Of a DNA stretch of 31,657 nt, positions 1 to 9,774 are shown in pieces (the first letter of the stretch is position 1; every line of letters begins with the position of its first letter). A model generated the notes under the pieces. That model saw only the letters and a program-made list of their open reading frames with translations. It did not search any database and had not been told where the DNA came from. Source of the stretch: JAIEPT01 sp038217425. Lineage in GTDB: Bacteria; Planctomycetota; Planctomycetia; Gemmatales; Gemmataceae. The stretch covers positions 1-31,657 of the forward strand of contig JBBQPM010000068.1 of the NCBI GenBank assembly GCA_038217425.1, in the 5' to 3' direction. The position numbers and the translations under genes are program-made.

Positions 1-48
1 TGAATCTATTCGGCACGCGGGGCTAGTGGCGGCTTGGGTTTTATCTTT

Positions 49-107
49 CCGCGCGGGACGCGGGAGCGACGATTTTTGCTATTTGGCCGCTCACGCTTCC
101 GGCTCGG
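49..107. repeat. Degenerate copy of a dispersed palindromic repeat
   Basis: The right arm (88-107) is identical over 20 bases to the right arm of the perfect hairpin at 22179-22237. The left arm (49-73) matches that copy at 21 of 25 positions. The two arms here pair imperfectly around a short loop. It lies just beyond the 3' end of the crotonase gene, as a REP-like intergenic palindrome would. Two copies in one window show that it is a repeat family and not a local hairpin. Confidence 0.6.
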
Positions 108-119
108 AAATCAGGCGCC

Positions 120-896
120 TCACGCCCACGGCGGCGGCTGCTTCGCGAAAAACGCCCGCAGGCCCGCTTGGCATTCCTCCGTAAGCCGTGGCTCCGCGCT
201 CCCCTGCGCCGACTCCTCGATCGACAGCGCCTGACGCGAGAATCGCTGCAAAAACGCCTTTGTCTTGGCCAGCGCTTGCGGACCTCCCTCGGCGCACGCA
301 CGAGCCCACTCCTCCGCCTTCGCTTCCAACCCCTCCGCGGCCACGATCTCGTTGATCAGGCCCGACGCCCGCGCCTGCTGCGCGTCGATCAACTCGCCCG
401 TCAGCAATAGATAACGGGCCATCCGTTCGCCGACGTGACGCATCAGGTGCGGCATCACCATCGCCGCCACCAGACCGCGGCGAACTTCGGGATAGCCGAA
501 CTTCGCCTCGGGCACGGCGAGCGCCAAATCGCAGACCGTGACCAGCCCGGCGCCCCCCGCCACCGCGCTCCCCTGCACGACCGCGATCGTCGGCTTCGGC
601 AACGCGTAAATCAAATCGTAAAGCCGAGCCAGGCGCAGCGCGTCGTCCCAGATCGGCGTCGACTCCAGCGGCGCCTCCAACGATTCCTGCAACTCGGTCA
701 GGTCCATGCCCGCGCAAAACGTCGGCCCCGTCGAACGCAGCAACACCACGCGCACGCCCTCGTCGTCCTGCGCCTGCGTGAACGCGGCGCCGAGCCCGGC
801 GATCAACTCCCGGCTCAGCGCGTTGCGCTTCTCCGAGCGGTTCAGCGTGATCGTGCCCACCCTTCCGCGGACTTCGTATTGCACCAGCGAACTCAT
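120..896 (-). CDS. Enoyl-CoA hydratase/isomerase (crotonase) family protein
   Basis: This 258-residue protein has the usual length of a crotonase. These enzymes hydrate or isomerise acyl-CoA thioesters, typically in fatty-acid or amino-acid breakdown in the cytoplasm. Visible hallmarks are the N-terminal 'GTITLNRSEKRNAL' strand and CoA-binding segment, the first oxyanion-hole motif 'FCAGMDLTEL', the second glycine-rich loop 'AGGAGLVTVCDLALAV' and the following 'FGYPEVRRGL' with a conserved Glu. The loop position that carries the first catalytic Glu in rat enoyl-CoA hydratase (GGGCE) is Leu here, so hydratase activity is uncertain and isomerase or another crotonase activity is possible. The ATG at 896 is preceded by a near-perfect Shine-Dalgarno (GGAGGTGA). 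No obvious partner genes of a beta-oxidation operon are in view. The exact substrate cannot be told. Confidence 0.9.
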   Translation of the reverse strand: MSSLVQYEVRGRVGTITLNRSEKRNALSRELIAGLGAAFTQAQDDEGVRVVLLRSTGPTFCAGMDLTELQESLEAPLESTPIWDDALRLARLYDLIYALPKPTIAVVQGSAVAGGAGLVTVCDLALAVPEAKFGYPEVRRGLVAAMVMPHLMRHVGERMARYLLLTGELIDAQQARASGLINEIVAAEGLEAKAEEWARACAEGGPQALAKTKAFLQRFSRQALSIEESAQGSAEPRLTEECQAGLRAFFAKQPPPWA

Positions 897-1051
897 AGGT
901 CACCTCCGGTTCCGTTCACGCTTGTTTCGATCAAGTGTAAACCATCGGGCACGCGCATGTAAAGTTCCGGAAACATCCGAAACGTCCCATGTGCGGATGC
1001 TTTCGCCATAAACGGTTTTGCCAAAACGACCTGCGCACTCGGGGTCAATTT

Positions 1052-1067
1052 TGGCATGCGGCGTGCA
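1052..1067 (+). promoter_or_regulatory. Candidate sigma-54 (RpoN) -24/-12 promoter
   Basis: The sequence TGGCATGCGGCGTGCA fits the sigma-54 consensus TGGCACG-N4-TTGCW at all but two defined positions (C to T at the sixth, T to G at the twelfth). It keeps the invariant GG and GC with the correct 10-base spacing. The expected start of transcription is near 1078, about 29 bases ahead of the small exported ORF at 1107. No activator site was identified. Chance occurrence in 31 kb is possible. Confidence 0.4.
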
Positions 1068-1106
1068 TTCTTCGCGGTAGCCGAATTTTACGAAAGAAGA
1101 CCCGCC

Positions 1107-1250
1107 ATGGAATTCCGCTACATCGTGATGCTCTCACTCTGGACGCTCCTCATCGGGCCGGTGATGCAATCGGGACCGCCAAAAGCCAAGGCGCCCGTCA
1201 CTCACGCTCGATCCGAGTACCGCGCCGACCAAGACGCGCCGCGTCCGTAA
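1107..1250 (+). CDS. Small exported hypothetical protein (47 aa)
   Basis: This short ORF encodes a hydrophobic N-terminal segment (YIVMLSLWTLLIGPVM) that looks like a signal peptide or a single membrane helix, followed by a Pro/Lys/Ala-rich polar tail. The ATG at 1107 was preferred to an in-frame ATG at 1056 because a purine-rich ribosome site (GAAAGAAGA) precedes it and because the upstream start would lie inside the candidate promoter. It ends nine bases before the VWA protein, so the two may be co-transcribed. I do not recognise the family. Its reality rests on the signal-like sequence and spacing only. Confidence 0.45.
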   Translation: MEFRYIVMLSLWTLLIGPVMQSGPPKAKAPVTHARSEYRADQDAPRP

Positions 1251-1259
1251 AATGACCGC

Positions 1260-3587
1260 ATGTTCCGCATTCCTCTCGATAACGACCGCCATCTCCAACT
1301 CGGCGCCGAGGATTTCGAAGTCCTCGGCTGGTTCCCGCTACTGCTCGTTTCGCTCCTCATCGTCGCTGCCGGCTGGATCGTCTGGGTTCAGCGGCACGAA
1401 CGTCGCTTGCTCGCGGGCGCGCGGGGCTGGAGCTTTTTGGCCCTGCGACTGGGCGTACTCGGGTTGATTGCGGCGCTGCTATTCTGGGAGCCGAGGCTGA
1501 CGACGACGTCGCCGAGGTCGGCGCGGAGCCGGGTCATCGTCGCCGTCGATGCGTCGGAGAGCATGAAGATCACGGACGGCGCCGAGGGGTCACGCTACGA
1601 GCACGGACTGCGACTCGCGGACGCCCTTGTCGAGCAACTTCAGGGCACACACGAAGTGCAGCGCATCCTGTTTCACGAACGCCTCTGGCCGTTGGGCGAA
1701 CCAGATGCCGGCGGGAGCGCGACCGATCTTTCGTTGCCGCTGACGCTGCTCGCCCAGAAGCAGCCGAGCGACGGCAATCACGCCCTGGTACTTTTTACCG
1801 ACGGCCAACCGAGCGCCGGCCCCGCGCTGAAAACGGGCGAGCGCCGGCGCTGGCCCATCTTCCCCGTCGCGGTCGGCAACAAGATTCCTCCCGCCGACGT
1901 CGCCGTCGTCAGCGTCGTGCCGGGTAAACGTCAACTCCCCAAGGGGGGACAAACCGAGGTCGTCGTCGCCGTCCGCATGCAGAACGTGCCCGCTCAGGAC
2001 TTCCTCGTCGAATTGCACGCGCCCGAAAGCCAAAAATTCCCGCTGCAAACAAAGATCGTCCAGCACGACGGCAAGGACGGCGTCCTCGCGCTGCCTGCGT
2101 TTCCGATGGAATTCGCCGACGTCGGCAATCATCGCATCGAGGCGAAGATCAAGCCCCGCCACGGCCAACTCGCGGAGATCACGCAGGCGAACAACCAGGG
2201 CTTCAGCACCGTCCGCGTGGGGCAGGACAAGTTCCGCGTGCTGCTGATCGATGAGGACGCCCGCTGGGAGTACCAGTTCTTGGCGTCGGCACTGGGCCGG
2301 GACGAGGAGGTCGAGCTGAAGCGGGTCTTGTTCGTGCAGCCCCGCCTGGGATTGGCGCCCGTCGACAAGCTCGAATCGGCCGGATTCGCCGCGGAGAAGC
2401 TCGCCAAGCAAGAGCCGGGTCAGGAAGACCCGCTGAACGAGCATGACACCATCATTCTCGGCGACGTCGATCCCGAGCATCTGCCGGCGGAGGACCGCGT
2501 GCGTCTGGCGAAGTTCGTCACTGAGCGCGGCGGCACGCTGGTGGTGGTCGCGGGCAAACGTTGGTCGCAGGCCCTCTGGGCAGATGCCGCCCTCGCGCCG
2601 TTGTTGCCGATCGAGAAGAGCCGGGTGCATGCGCCGCTGACGGGGTTTCGGCTGGACCTGAGCGCCGCGGGGCAGGGGTTGCCGTTCTTCAAGATCCAGG
2701 AGAAACGGGAGGCGTTTCGGGAAGCGTCGGAAGCGGAGCCGAGGGAGTTTTGGCGCAAGCGTCCCAAGCATTTTTGGAGCCTGGTCGGCACGCCCCGCCC
2801 CGGCGCCACGGTGCTCTTCAAACCCGAAGACGTCGACGAGGCGCTGGCGGCGCTGCAGAACGTCGGCTTCGGTCGCGTGATTTTCATGGGCCTGGACAGC
2901 ACCTACCGCTGGCGCCTGGAGATTGGCGACTCGTACCACCACCAATTCTGGGGCCAGCTCGTACGCTGGGCGGGGAGCGATCCCTGGCACGCCGGCAGCG
3001 ATCGGCTGGCGCGTTTCGGCGTGCTCGATCCGCTCATCGATCCGGGGAAGAAGATCACGCTAACGTTGCGATTGCGGCCCGATGCGCCGAAACTCGATCC
3101 GACGACGGCGCACGTCGCGATTTATCGGCAAGACGCCGTCGGCGCCAAGACGCGGTTGGGGCCGTATCGCTGGCAACCCGACCCGCAGCGCCCGCTCGGC
3201 TGGCGCGTCGAGATCGAGCCGCTGCCCGCGGGCACCTACCAGGCCGTGCTCGAGGTGCCGGAACTCGAGGGGAAGCTGCCGCCGGAATCGGCGAAATCGC
3301 GGCGCGATCTCTTCACGGTCCTGGCGAGCGAGAACCGCGAAATGCAGAACCTCGCCGTCAACGAAACGCTGCTGCGGACGCTGGCCCACGAGAGCGGCGG
3401 GCAATTTTGCTGGGCCCAGGACGCGGGCGCCCTCCCCGCGTGGCTCGACGCCCAGCGCGAGGCGGCCCCGGAGACGCGCAGCGCCGCGTTCTGGCAGGAG
3501 CCGACGCTGGCGTGGCAAATCCTGGGAGTGCTCGCGGGTTGGCTCTGCGGAGAATGGTTGCTGCGTAAACTGAACGGCTTGCCGTGA
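1260..3587 (+). CDS. Membrane protein with VWA domain and glutamine-amidotransferase-like region
   Basis: The 775-residue protein has two N-terminal membrane helices (about residues 27-45 and 62-77). A von Willebrand A domain follows, whose MIDAS metal site is visible as DASES (D97, S99, S101) and FTDG (T180, D181). An internal segment near residue 325 (FRVLLIDEDARWEYQFLASAL) and the region to about 560 resemble the class-I glutamine-amidotransferase-like fold found in large planctomycete membrane proteins. A final hydrophobic helix lies near 750-767. This architecture is close to the BatA/BatB-like and 'VWA plus GATase1-like' proteins often found next to MoxR ATPases, but no MoxR gene is in the window. 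Most of the protein is likely extracytoplasmic and would bind a partner through Mg2+. No Shine-Dalgarno is evident, and the start lies nine bases after the preceding stop, which suggests coupling. Confidence 0.75.
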   Translation: MFRIPLDNDRHLQLGAEDFEVLGWFPLLLVSLLIVAAGWIVWVQRHERRLLAGARGWSFLALRLGVLGLIAALLFWEPRLTTTSPRSARSRVIVAVDASESMKITDGAEGSRYEHGLRLADALVEQLQGTHEVQRILFHERLWPLGEPDAGGSATDLSLPLTLLAQKQPSDGNHALVLFTDGQPSAGPALKTGERRRWPIFPVAVGNKIPPADVAVVSVVPGKRQLPKGGQTEVVVAVRMQNVPAQDFLVELHAPESQKFPLQTKIVQHDGKDGVLALPAFPMEFADVGNHRIEAKIKPRHGQLAEITQANNQGFSTVRVGQDKFRVLLIDEDARWEYQFLASALGRDEEVELKRVLFVQPRLGLAPVDKLESAGFAAEKLAKQEPGQEDPLNEHDTIILGDVDPEHLPAEDRVRLAKFVTERGGTLVVVAGKRWSQALWADAALAPLLPIEKSRVHAPLTGFRLDLSAAGQGLPFFKIQEKREAFREASEAEPREFWRKRPKHFWSLVGTPRPGATVLFKPEDVDEALAALQNVGFGRVIFMGLDSTYRWRLEIGDSYHHQFWGQLVRWAGSDPWHAGSDRLARFGVLDPLIDPGKKITLTLRLRPDAPKLDPTTAHVAIYRQDAVGAKTRLGPYRWQPDPQRPLGWRVEIEPLPAGTYQAVLEVPELEGKLPPESAKSRRDLFTVLASENREMQNLAVNETLLRTLAHESGGQFCWAQDAGALPAWLDAQREAAPETRSAAFWQEPTLAWQILGVLAGWLCGEWLLRKLNGLP

Positions 3588-3694
3588 ATGAATCTTGTTG
3601 AAACGAGCTGGGTTCCTTTTTGCACCTTGCGTGTCGAGGCGATGGGTATCTCTTCGTTTAGCGTTCGCGAAAACGAGCCGAAATCAAGATCCCG

Positions 3695-3991
3695 TCAAGC
3701 GGGACACCCATCGTAGGCCGTGACGAACGACCAGCGCTGTTCGGTATTCCCAATCTTTATTGGATTTTGACGAATGTAGTCGATCTCACGGCGAAAGTCC
3801 GCCTGGGTGTTGAGGAACGCCTTCCAACCTTGGCCCTTCGTCCAAACCGGATGCGTGGCGCTGCTCCTTCGCTCGTCAATCAACGTCTCTCGGGTCTTCG
3901 TCTGGAAATGGGCAATGATGTCTTCCGCTCGATCGCGATGACGACGTACCAGCAGGTGAACGTGATCCGGCATCATCGCGACGTTATGACG
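3695..3991 (-). pseudogene. 5'-truncated REP-associated (IS200-like, Y1) transposase
   Basis: The reading frame carries the HUH nuclease motif MPDHVHLLV and, further on, the helix with the presumed catalytic Tyr (FRREIDYIRQNP), both typical of TnpA-REP/Y1 transposases that act on single-stranded DNA. About 60 N-terminal residues expected in the family are missing. Upstream of HNVAMMPDH the frame meets TAATAA, the stop codons of the antitoxin gene. The C-terminus looks complete. A short inverted repeat (3690-3704) spans the stop codon. Without its N-terminal strands the protein is unlikely to work. The head was probably lost when the toxin-antitoxin pair arrived or by deletion. Confidence 0.75.
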
Positions 3992-3994
3992 TTA

Positions 3995-4198
3995 TTATGC
4001 GGTTTTGTGCGAGGCGATCAATCGGCGAATTTCCGGTAGCAGCGCCGTCGGCACCGTTATCACGGCCTGATCGTCCCCGTCGGCCGCTGCCGCTTCATCC
4101 GCGGCGATCCATTCGTCATCCGTGCGCGCATCGAGTTCAGTCAGCAACCGCTTGACCCGTTGCTCGTCCCAACCCACCGGAAACTTCTGCTCGTTCAT
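3995..4198 (-). CDS. Probable antitoxin partner of the DUF4258/BrnT-like protein
   Basis: This 67-residue protein starts MNEQKFPVGWDEQRVKRLL, has a very acidic middle (AADEAAAADGDD) and ends in a segment (ITVPTALLPEIRRLIASH) that resembles a short helix pair. Its ATG overlaps the stop codon of the upstream gene in an ATGA, so translation is coupled. Small acidic proteins of this make-up often sit behind DUF4258-type genes in cyanobacteria and planctomycetes, as I recall. The antitoxin role is inferred from this pairing, and DNA binding cannot be read from the sequence. It ends in tandem TAA TAA stops directly before the transposase remnant. Confidence 0.65.
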   Translation of the reverse strand: MNEQKFPVGWDEQRVKRLLTELDARTDDEWIAADEAAAADGDDQAVITVPTALLPEIRRLIASHKTA

Positions 4199-4479
4199 TG
4201 TCCACGTCTCCTTTTTCGCCGTCGAAATGCCTTGAGTTGCTTGCCGGCAAGTGGGTATGCCGTAATAACAAACACGCCGTCGCCTTCCTTATCAGGGACG
4301 TAAATCACGCGAAGATACCGTCCGGCTTCGGTCTGACCTAATGCTTGCCGTGAATCGTCGGAAGAAGCTTCATCTTCGCTCGGGTGAGCCAGTATCCATT
4401 CTACCTCGTTTTCGTTGACGCCGTGGTCGTAGAGGTGAGGCAAACCGGATTCGGGGTCGCGGTAGTATCGAATTTCCAT
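4195..4479 (-). CDS. DUF4258/BrnT-like toxin candidate (RelE-fold type)
   Basis: The 94-residue protein begins MEIRYYRDPESGLPHLYDHG. It has the pattern of DUF4258/BrnT-like proteins: an aromatic first strand, a 'H..HGV...EVEWIL..P' helix, a middle acidic loop, a hydrophobic strand (YLRVIYVPDKEGDGVFVITAY) split by a turn, and a basic tail (FRRRKRRRG). BrnT toxins are ribonucleases of the RelE type that cut mRNA, and the basic C-terminus suits RNA contact. The start at 4479 was chosen to match this family's N-terminus; an upstream in-frame start at 4518 would add 13 unlikely residues. Toxin-first order with a 4-base overlap is usual for BrnTA and HigBA. Activity is inferred. Confidence 0.65.
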   Translation of the reverse strand: MEIRYYRDPESGLPHLYDHGVNENEVEWILAHPSEDEASSDDSRQALGQTEAGRYLRVIYVPDKEGDGVFVITAYPLAGKQLKAFRRRKRRRGQ

Positions 4480-4558
4480 TGCGGGCGCTCGCCATCTTGT
4501 GCAGGAATATTCTACCACATGGCCGACCGTTGCGACCCCCGACCTGACCCATCGATCG

Positions 4559-5869
4559 CTATTTGGCCGGGATCAACTGCCCAATCGCGAAGTACTCGAA
4601 ACCGTGGCTCAGCACCGTGCGCGGCTCGTACAGATTTCGGCCGTCGAAAATCACCGGCGTCCGCATCAACGTGCGCATTTTTTCGAAATCGGGCTGCCGA
4701 TACGCCTGCCATTCCGTGACGATCGCCACGCCGTCGGCGCCCTCCAATGCCTCGTACGGCTGCGAACAATAGGTGAGCCTTGAGCCGTAGATGTCGCGGA
4801 CGTTCGCGGTCGCTTCGGGGTCGTGGACGCGCAGCGTCACGCCGTCGGCGAGCATCTCGTCGATGAGCGTGAGGGCGGGCGATTCGCGGATGTCGTCCGT
4901 GCGCGGCTTGAACGCCAGGCCCCAGATTGCGAGCGTCTTGCCGCGCAGCGAGGCACCGAATCGGCCGCGGATCTTCGCGGGCAAGACCTGCTTTTGTTGC
5001 GTGTTGACGCGATCGACGGCCCGCAGCAGATCGACGACGCCCCCGGATTTTTCCGCGAGATGAATGAGCGCTTTGACGTCCTTGGGGAAACAGCTGCCGC
5101 CGTAGCCGGGGCCGGGGAAGAGGAACTGAAAGCCGATGCGTTGGTCGTGCCCGATGCCGCGGCGGACGTCGTTGACGTCGGCCTGGAAGCGGTCGCAGAG
5201 GTTGGCCATCTCGTTGATGAAGCTAATCTTGGCGGCGAGCATCGCGTTGGCGACGTACTTGGTCATCTCCGCACTCTCGGGGGACATGGCGAGAAACGGC
5301 CGTTCGGTACGCAGGAACGGCGCGTAGAGTTCGTGGAGCCGATCCGCGACCTGAGGCCGACGCACGCCGACGACGACGCGGTCGGGCTTCATGAAGTCGT
5401 CGACGGCGGCGCCTTCCTTGAGAAACTCCGGATTGCTGGCGACTTCGATGGGCCGACCCGCCTTCTTCGACATGCGCTGCATCAATTCGGTGTTCGTGCC
5501 GACGGGGACGGTGCTTTTGATGACGACGATGGCGCCCTCGCGCAGATGCGGCACGAGCAGATCGCCGACAGTCCACAGCGCGGAGAGGTCGGCTGAGCCG
5601 TCGTCGCTCTGGGGGGTGCCGACCGCGATGAACACGAATTGCGCCTCGCGGACTTTGGCCAACTCGGTCGTGAACGCCAGCCGGCCTTCCTTGCGGTTGC
5701 GCTGCACGAGTTCGAGCAGGCCCGGCTCGTAAATAGGAAGTTTTCCTGAGTCGAGGATCGCGACCTTGCCGGCGTCCTTGTCGATGCCGACGACGGTGCT
5801 GCCCCCCTCGGCGAAGCAGGTGCTGGTAACGAGTCCGACGTAGCCGGTGCCGATGACGGCGATGTTCAC
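4559..5869 (-). CDS. ugd: UDP-glucose 6-dehydrogenase
   Basis: This cytoplasmic enzyme oxidises UDP-glucose to UDP-glucuronate with two NAD+, supplying sugar for exopolysaccharide and envelope glycans. The 436 residues match the family. Visible are the NAD-binding GTGYVG at the N-terminus, the 'VFIAVGTPQ' segment, 'STVPVGT', the 'SNPEFLKEG' motif, and the catalytic cysteine C260 in GGSCFPKD. The C-terminal UDP-binding domain contains 'WGLAFKPRTDDIRESPAL'. The start is GTG at 5869, preceded by an AGGAGGGAACCTC ribosome site. It is divergent from dapB over a 76-base gap, so the two promoters must lie close together. No glycosyltransferase or polysaccharide export gene is next to it. Confidence 0.95.
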   Translation of the reverse strand: MNIAVIGTGYVGLVTSTCFAEGGSTVVGIDKDAGKVAILDSGKLPIYEPGLLELVQRNRKEGRLAFTTELAKVREAQFVFIAVGTPQSDDGSADLSALWTVGDLLVPHLREGAIVVIKSTVPVGTNTELMQRMSKKAGRPIEVASNPEFLKEGAAVDDFMKPDRVVVGVRRPQVADRLHELYAPFLRTERPFLAMSPESAEMTKYVANAMLAAKISFINEMANLCDRFQADVNDVRRGIGHDQRIGFQFLFPGPGYGGSCFPKDVKALIHLAEKSGGVVDLLRAVDRVNTQQKQVLPAKIRGRFGASLRGKTLAIWGLAFKPRTDDIRESPALTLIDEMLADGVTLRVHDPEATANVRDIYGSRLTYCSQPYEALEGADGVAIVTEWQAYRQPDFEKMRTLMRTPVIFDGRNLYEPRTVLSHGFEYFAIGQLIPAK

Positions 5870-5894
5870 GAGGTTCCCTCCTGAAACGATGGTG

Positions 5895-5922
5895 GTGTCA
5901 AATTATGCACGAGGCGTACAAT
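5895..5922 (+). promoter_or_regulatory. Candidate sigma-70-type promoter for dapB
   Basis: GTGTCA and TACAAT are separated by 16 bases, matching the -35 and -10 consensus at four and five of six positions. Initiation near 5929 would leave a leader of about 17 bases carrying the ribosome site AAAGGGAG. The dapB leader is too short to hold a lysine riboswitch. Confidence 0.4.
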
Positions 5923-5945
5923 CGACGAGAAAAAGAAAGGGAGCC

Positions 5946-6734
5946 ATGAAAACGATCATCGCCGTCAACGGAGCCTGCGGACGCATGGGCAAGCGGATCG
6001 TGCAGCTCGCGCACGAAGACTCGTCGCTCACGATCGGCGCCGCCCTCGATTCGAACGAGCACGGCCAGGACATCGGCGCCCTCTGCGGACTTGGACACCT
6101 GGGCGTTGAAGTGACGGCGTCGCTGGCGCCGGGGCTGCGCGTCGATGCGGTCATCGACTTCTCCATGCCCGAGGGGACGATGGCGGTGCTGCCGACGTGT
6201 CAGGATCGCCGTATTCCGATCGTGGTGGCGACGACCGGGCACACCGCCGCGCAGCTGCGCGACATCGCCGCCGCCGCCCATCACACGGCAGTGCTGTTGG
6301 CGCCCAACATGAGCCTCGTCGTCAACGTCCTCTTTAAGCTTGTGCGCGAGGCGTCGGCGGCGCTCAAGGAAAAGGGCTTCGACGCCGAGATCATCGAACG
6401 CCATCATCGCTACAAGAAGGATTCGCCCAGCGGCACGGCTCTCCACTTCGCCAAGGAGATTCAGGGCGTGTGGGGCAGCGACTTCCAGATTCAACATGGC
6501 CGGGAGGGGTTGGTCGGCGAACGTCCCGGGAAAGAGATCGGCATGCACGCCGTACGCGCCGGCGACAATGTCGGCGAACATACCATCGTTTTCAGCACCC
6601 TCGGCGAAACGATGGAGCTGGTGCACAAGGGCCATACACGTGACGCCTACGTCCGGGGCGCCCTGGCGGCGGCGAAATTCCTCGCTGGCAAGCCCGCGGG
6701 CACGTATTCGATGAGCGATGTGCTCGGTTTGTGA
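5946..6734 (+). CDS. dapB: 4-hydroxy-tetrahydrodipicolinate reductase
   Basis: DapB reduces hydroxy-tetrahydrodipicolinate to tetrahydrodipicolinate with NAD(P)H in the diaminopimelate/lysine pathway. The 262-residue protein has the N-terminal nucleotide-binding motif GACGRMGKRI, the central 'DFSMPEGT' and 'VVATTGH', and the catalytic signature ERHHRYKKDSPSGTAL with H153, H154 and K157 equivalent to the E. coli H159/H160/K163. The C-terminal 'FSTLGETMELVHKGHTRDAY' is also typical. The start at 5946 fits the family N-terminus and has an AAAGGGAG ribosome site; the in-frame ATG at 5847 would extend into ugd. Diaminopimelate synthesis may serve lysine supply and, where present, peptidoglycan. 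Confidence 0.95.
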   Translation: MKTIIAVNGACGRMGKRIVQLAHEDSSLTIGAALDSNEHGQDIGALCGLGHLGVEVTASLAPGLRVDAVIDFSMPEGTMAVLPTCQDRRIPIVVATTGHTAAQLRDIAAAAHHTAVLLAPNMSLVVNVLFKLVREASAALKEKGFDAEIIERHHRYKKDSPSGTALHFAKEIQGVWGSDFQIQHGREGLVGERPGKEIGMHAVRAGDNVGEHTIVFSTLGETMELVHKGHTRDAYVRGALAAAKFLAGKPAGTYSMSDVLGL

Positions 6735-7271
6735 ACATTTGAATAGATACCGTTCAAACCGATCTTGATTCCCCCGGCCGAATTTCGATATTCTGGGCAT
6801 TCGAGAAGTTTTTCTCCCGTGCCCTTTGCCGCATTTCCGGGCGGCGAAAAACCAAATTCCGTACCCAAACGCCAAAATCTGCGATTTTTTCTCGGAATTT
6901 CTTGCCTTCAGGAGGTGCGCCGCCTGTGAAGGATGCTAAAATAAAGGTAGGAATGAGCAAGAAGGGGAGTCCCCCCGAAGGGTTCGCCGACCTCTTTTCA
7001 TGCCGCGATTCATTCTCATTATCTTCGCTCCCGACCTCGGCTCTCCCTCTTGCCCACCATGACTGACCCATGGAGGGGCCAAATGTTGTCTTCATTCCGT
7101 GAAGATGTTTGTCATTGCAACTCGGATTAATTCGCGTAGGGACGGCGCAATCTTTGCATCAAAGCATCGTCACTCACAAGGGGCGAGAGCCCAACCCAAG
7201 CAGTGATCCTTGACAACCCGACCTGAACGCGACGACCCCCTCGGTTCGTCGTTTCGTAGGAGGTTTTTTTC
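6735..7271. other. Long intergenic region ahead of prkA
   Basis: This 537-base gap holds no convincing gene. Seen in it: a 6-bp stem TTTGAA/TTCAAA just after dapB; an imperfect 18-base palindrome CAGGAGGTGCGCCGCCTG at 6909-6926; a possible 37-codon ORF from 6954 with a fair ribosome site but no family likeness; a sigma-54-like element at 7143-7158; and a small fold at 7170-7206 with a 5-bp outer stem (TCACT/AGTGA) and a GGGC-GAGA-GCCC tetraloop hairpin. The strong ribosome site of prkA (AGGAGG, 7258-7263) closes the region. Its length and structure suggest that prkA is controlled from here. Confidence 0.5.
7143..7158 (+). promoter_or_regulatory. Weak candidate sigma-54 promoter for the prkA operon
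   Basis: CGGCGCAATCTTTGCA keeps the GG and GC dinucleotides of sigma-54 promoters at the right spacing, with a full TTGCA at the -12 box and three mismatches in the -24 box. It lies about 115 bases before the prkA ATG. In E. coli the related yeaGH operon is transcribed with sigma-54 and NtrC under nitrogen starvation, so the element is biologically sensible. The sequence match alone is only moderate. Confidence 0.3.
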
Positions 7272-9320
<2,049 letters not shown>

Positions 9321-9366
9321 ACGACAATAGCCGACGTCTTGACTCGAAATGTTTCTTGGAGGGAAC

Positions 9367-9774
9367 ATGTCTGCACTCGAAAAGGCCTTCACTCTCGAAT
9401 CTCCCGAAGGATTCGGGATTTACGGAACCCTGGACGAGAAAGGTATGGTGAGCTTTGTCGTTTCGGCTGGAGAAAGATCGGCGGTTCGAGGGACGGACTA
9501 CTTCAATCGAATGATGGCGTTTTTTGGGGAGGATGCCCGGGCAATTCTCGGCAGTTGGCGAAAAAGCAGTAACCACAGGCCGAGCGCCAACATTGACAAA
9601 GTGAATGAATTGACAGGCCGGGGAGTGCCGTTAGAAGTGGCGATTCATCAAACGTGGACGGTGACCCGAGCGAAGAAGCTAGGATTTACCCGGGTTCGAC
9701 TACAGGAAGTCCCCATTGGCAATCCCGGCGATTACGAGCGAATTTTGGTTGTGATGGAGAAAGATCATGGTTGA
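9367..9774 (+). CDS. Putative stand-alone polymorphic-toxin-like protein
   Basis: This 135-residue protein has no signal peptide. Its core, from 'GTDYFNRMMAFFGEDARAI' through 'GSWRKSSNHRPSANIDKVNE' to 'HQTWTVTRAKKLGFTRV', resembles from memory the C-terminal domain of several RHS/polymorphic toxins, with the pattern 'GxxxFxxMxxxFGxxxxxIxGxW....N(L/I)xxxN' and a later 'TxTxxxAxxxGF'. The match is unverified and the activity of that domain is unknown to me. The start at 9367 was chosen because TTGGAGGGAAC lies just upstream; an ATG at 9349 would include that site. The stop overlaps the next gene by eight bases, as in toxin-immunity pairs. It is about 52% G+C, lower than prkA. Lack of an N-terminal delivery module suggests an orphan cassette. 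Confidence 0.6.
   Translation: MSALEKAFTLESPEGFGIYGTLDEKGMVSFVVSAGERSAVRGTDYFNRMMAFFGEDARAILGSWRKSSNHRPSANIDKVNELTGRGVPLEVAIHQTWTVTRAKKLGFTRVRLQEVPIGNPGDYERILVVMEKDHG

Noticed and set aside
5870..5945. Lysine riboswitch ahead of dapB
   Set aside because: The gap is 76 bases and the likely leader about 17 bases, far too short for the lysine aptamer.
6954..7067. Possible 37-codon ORF (MSKKGSPPEG...) in the gap before prkA
   Set aside because: A fair ribosome site exists, but there is no family likeness, no signal peptide and no coupling to a neighbour.
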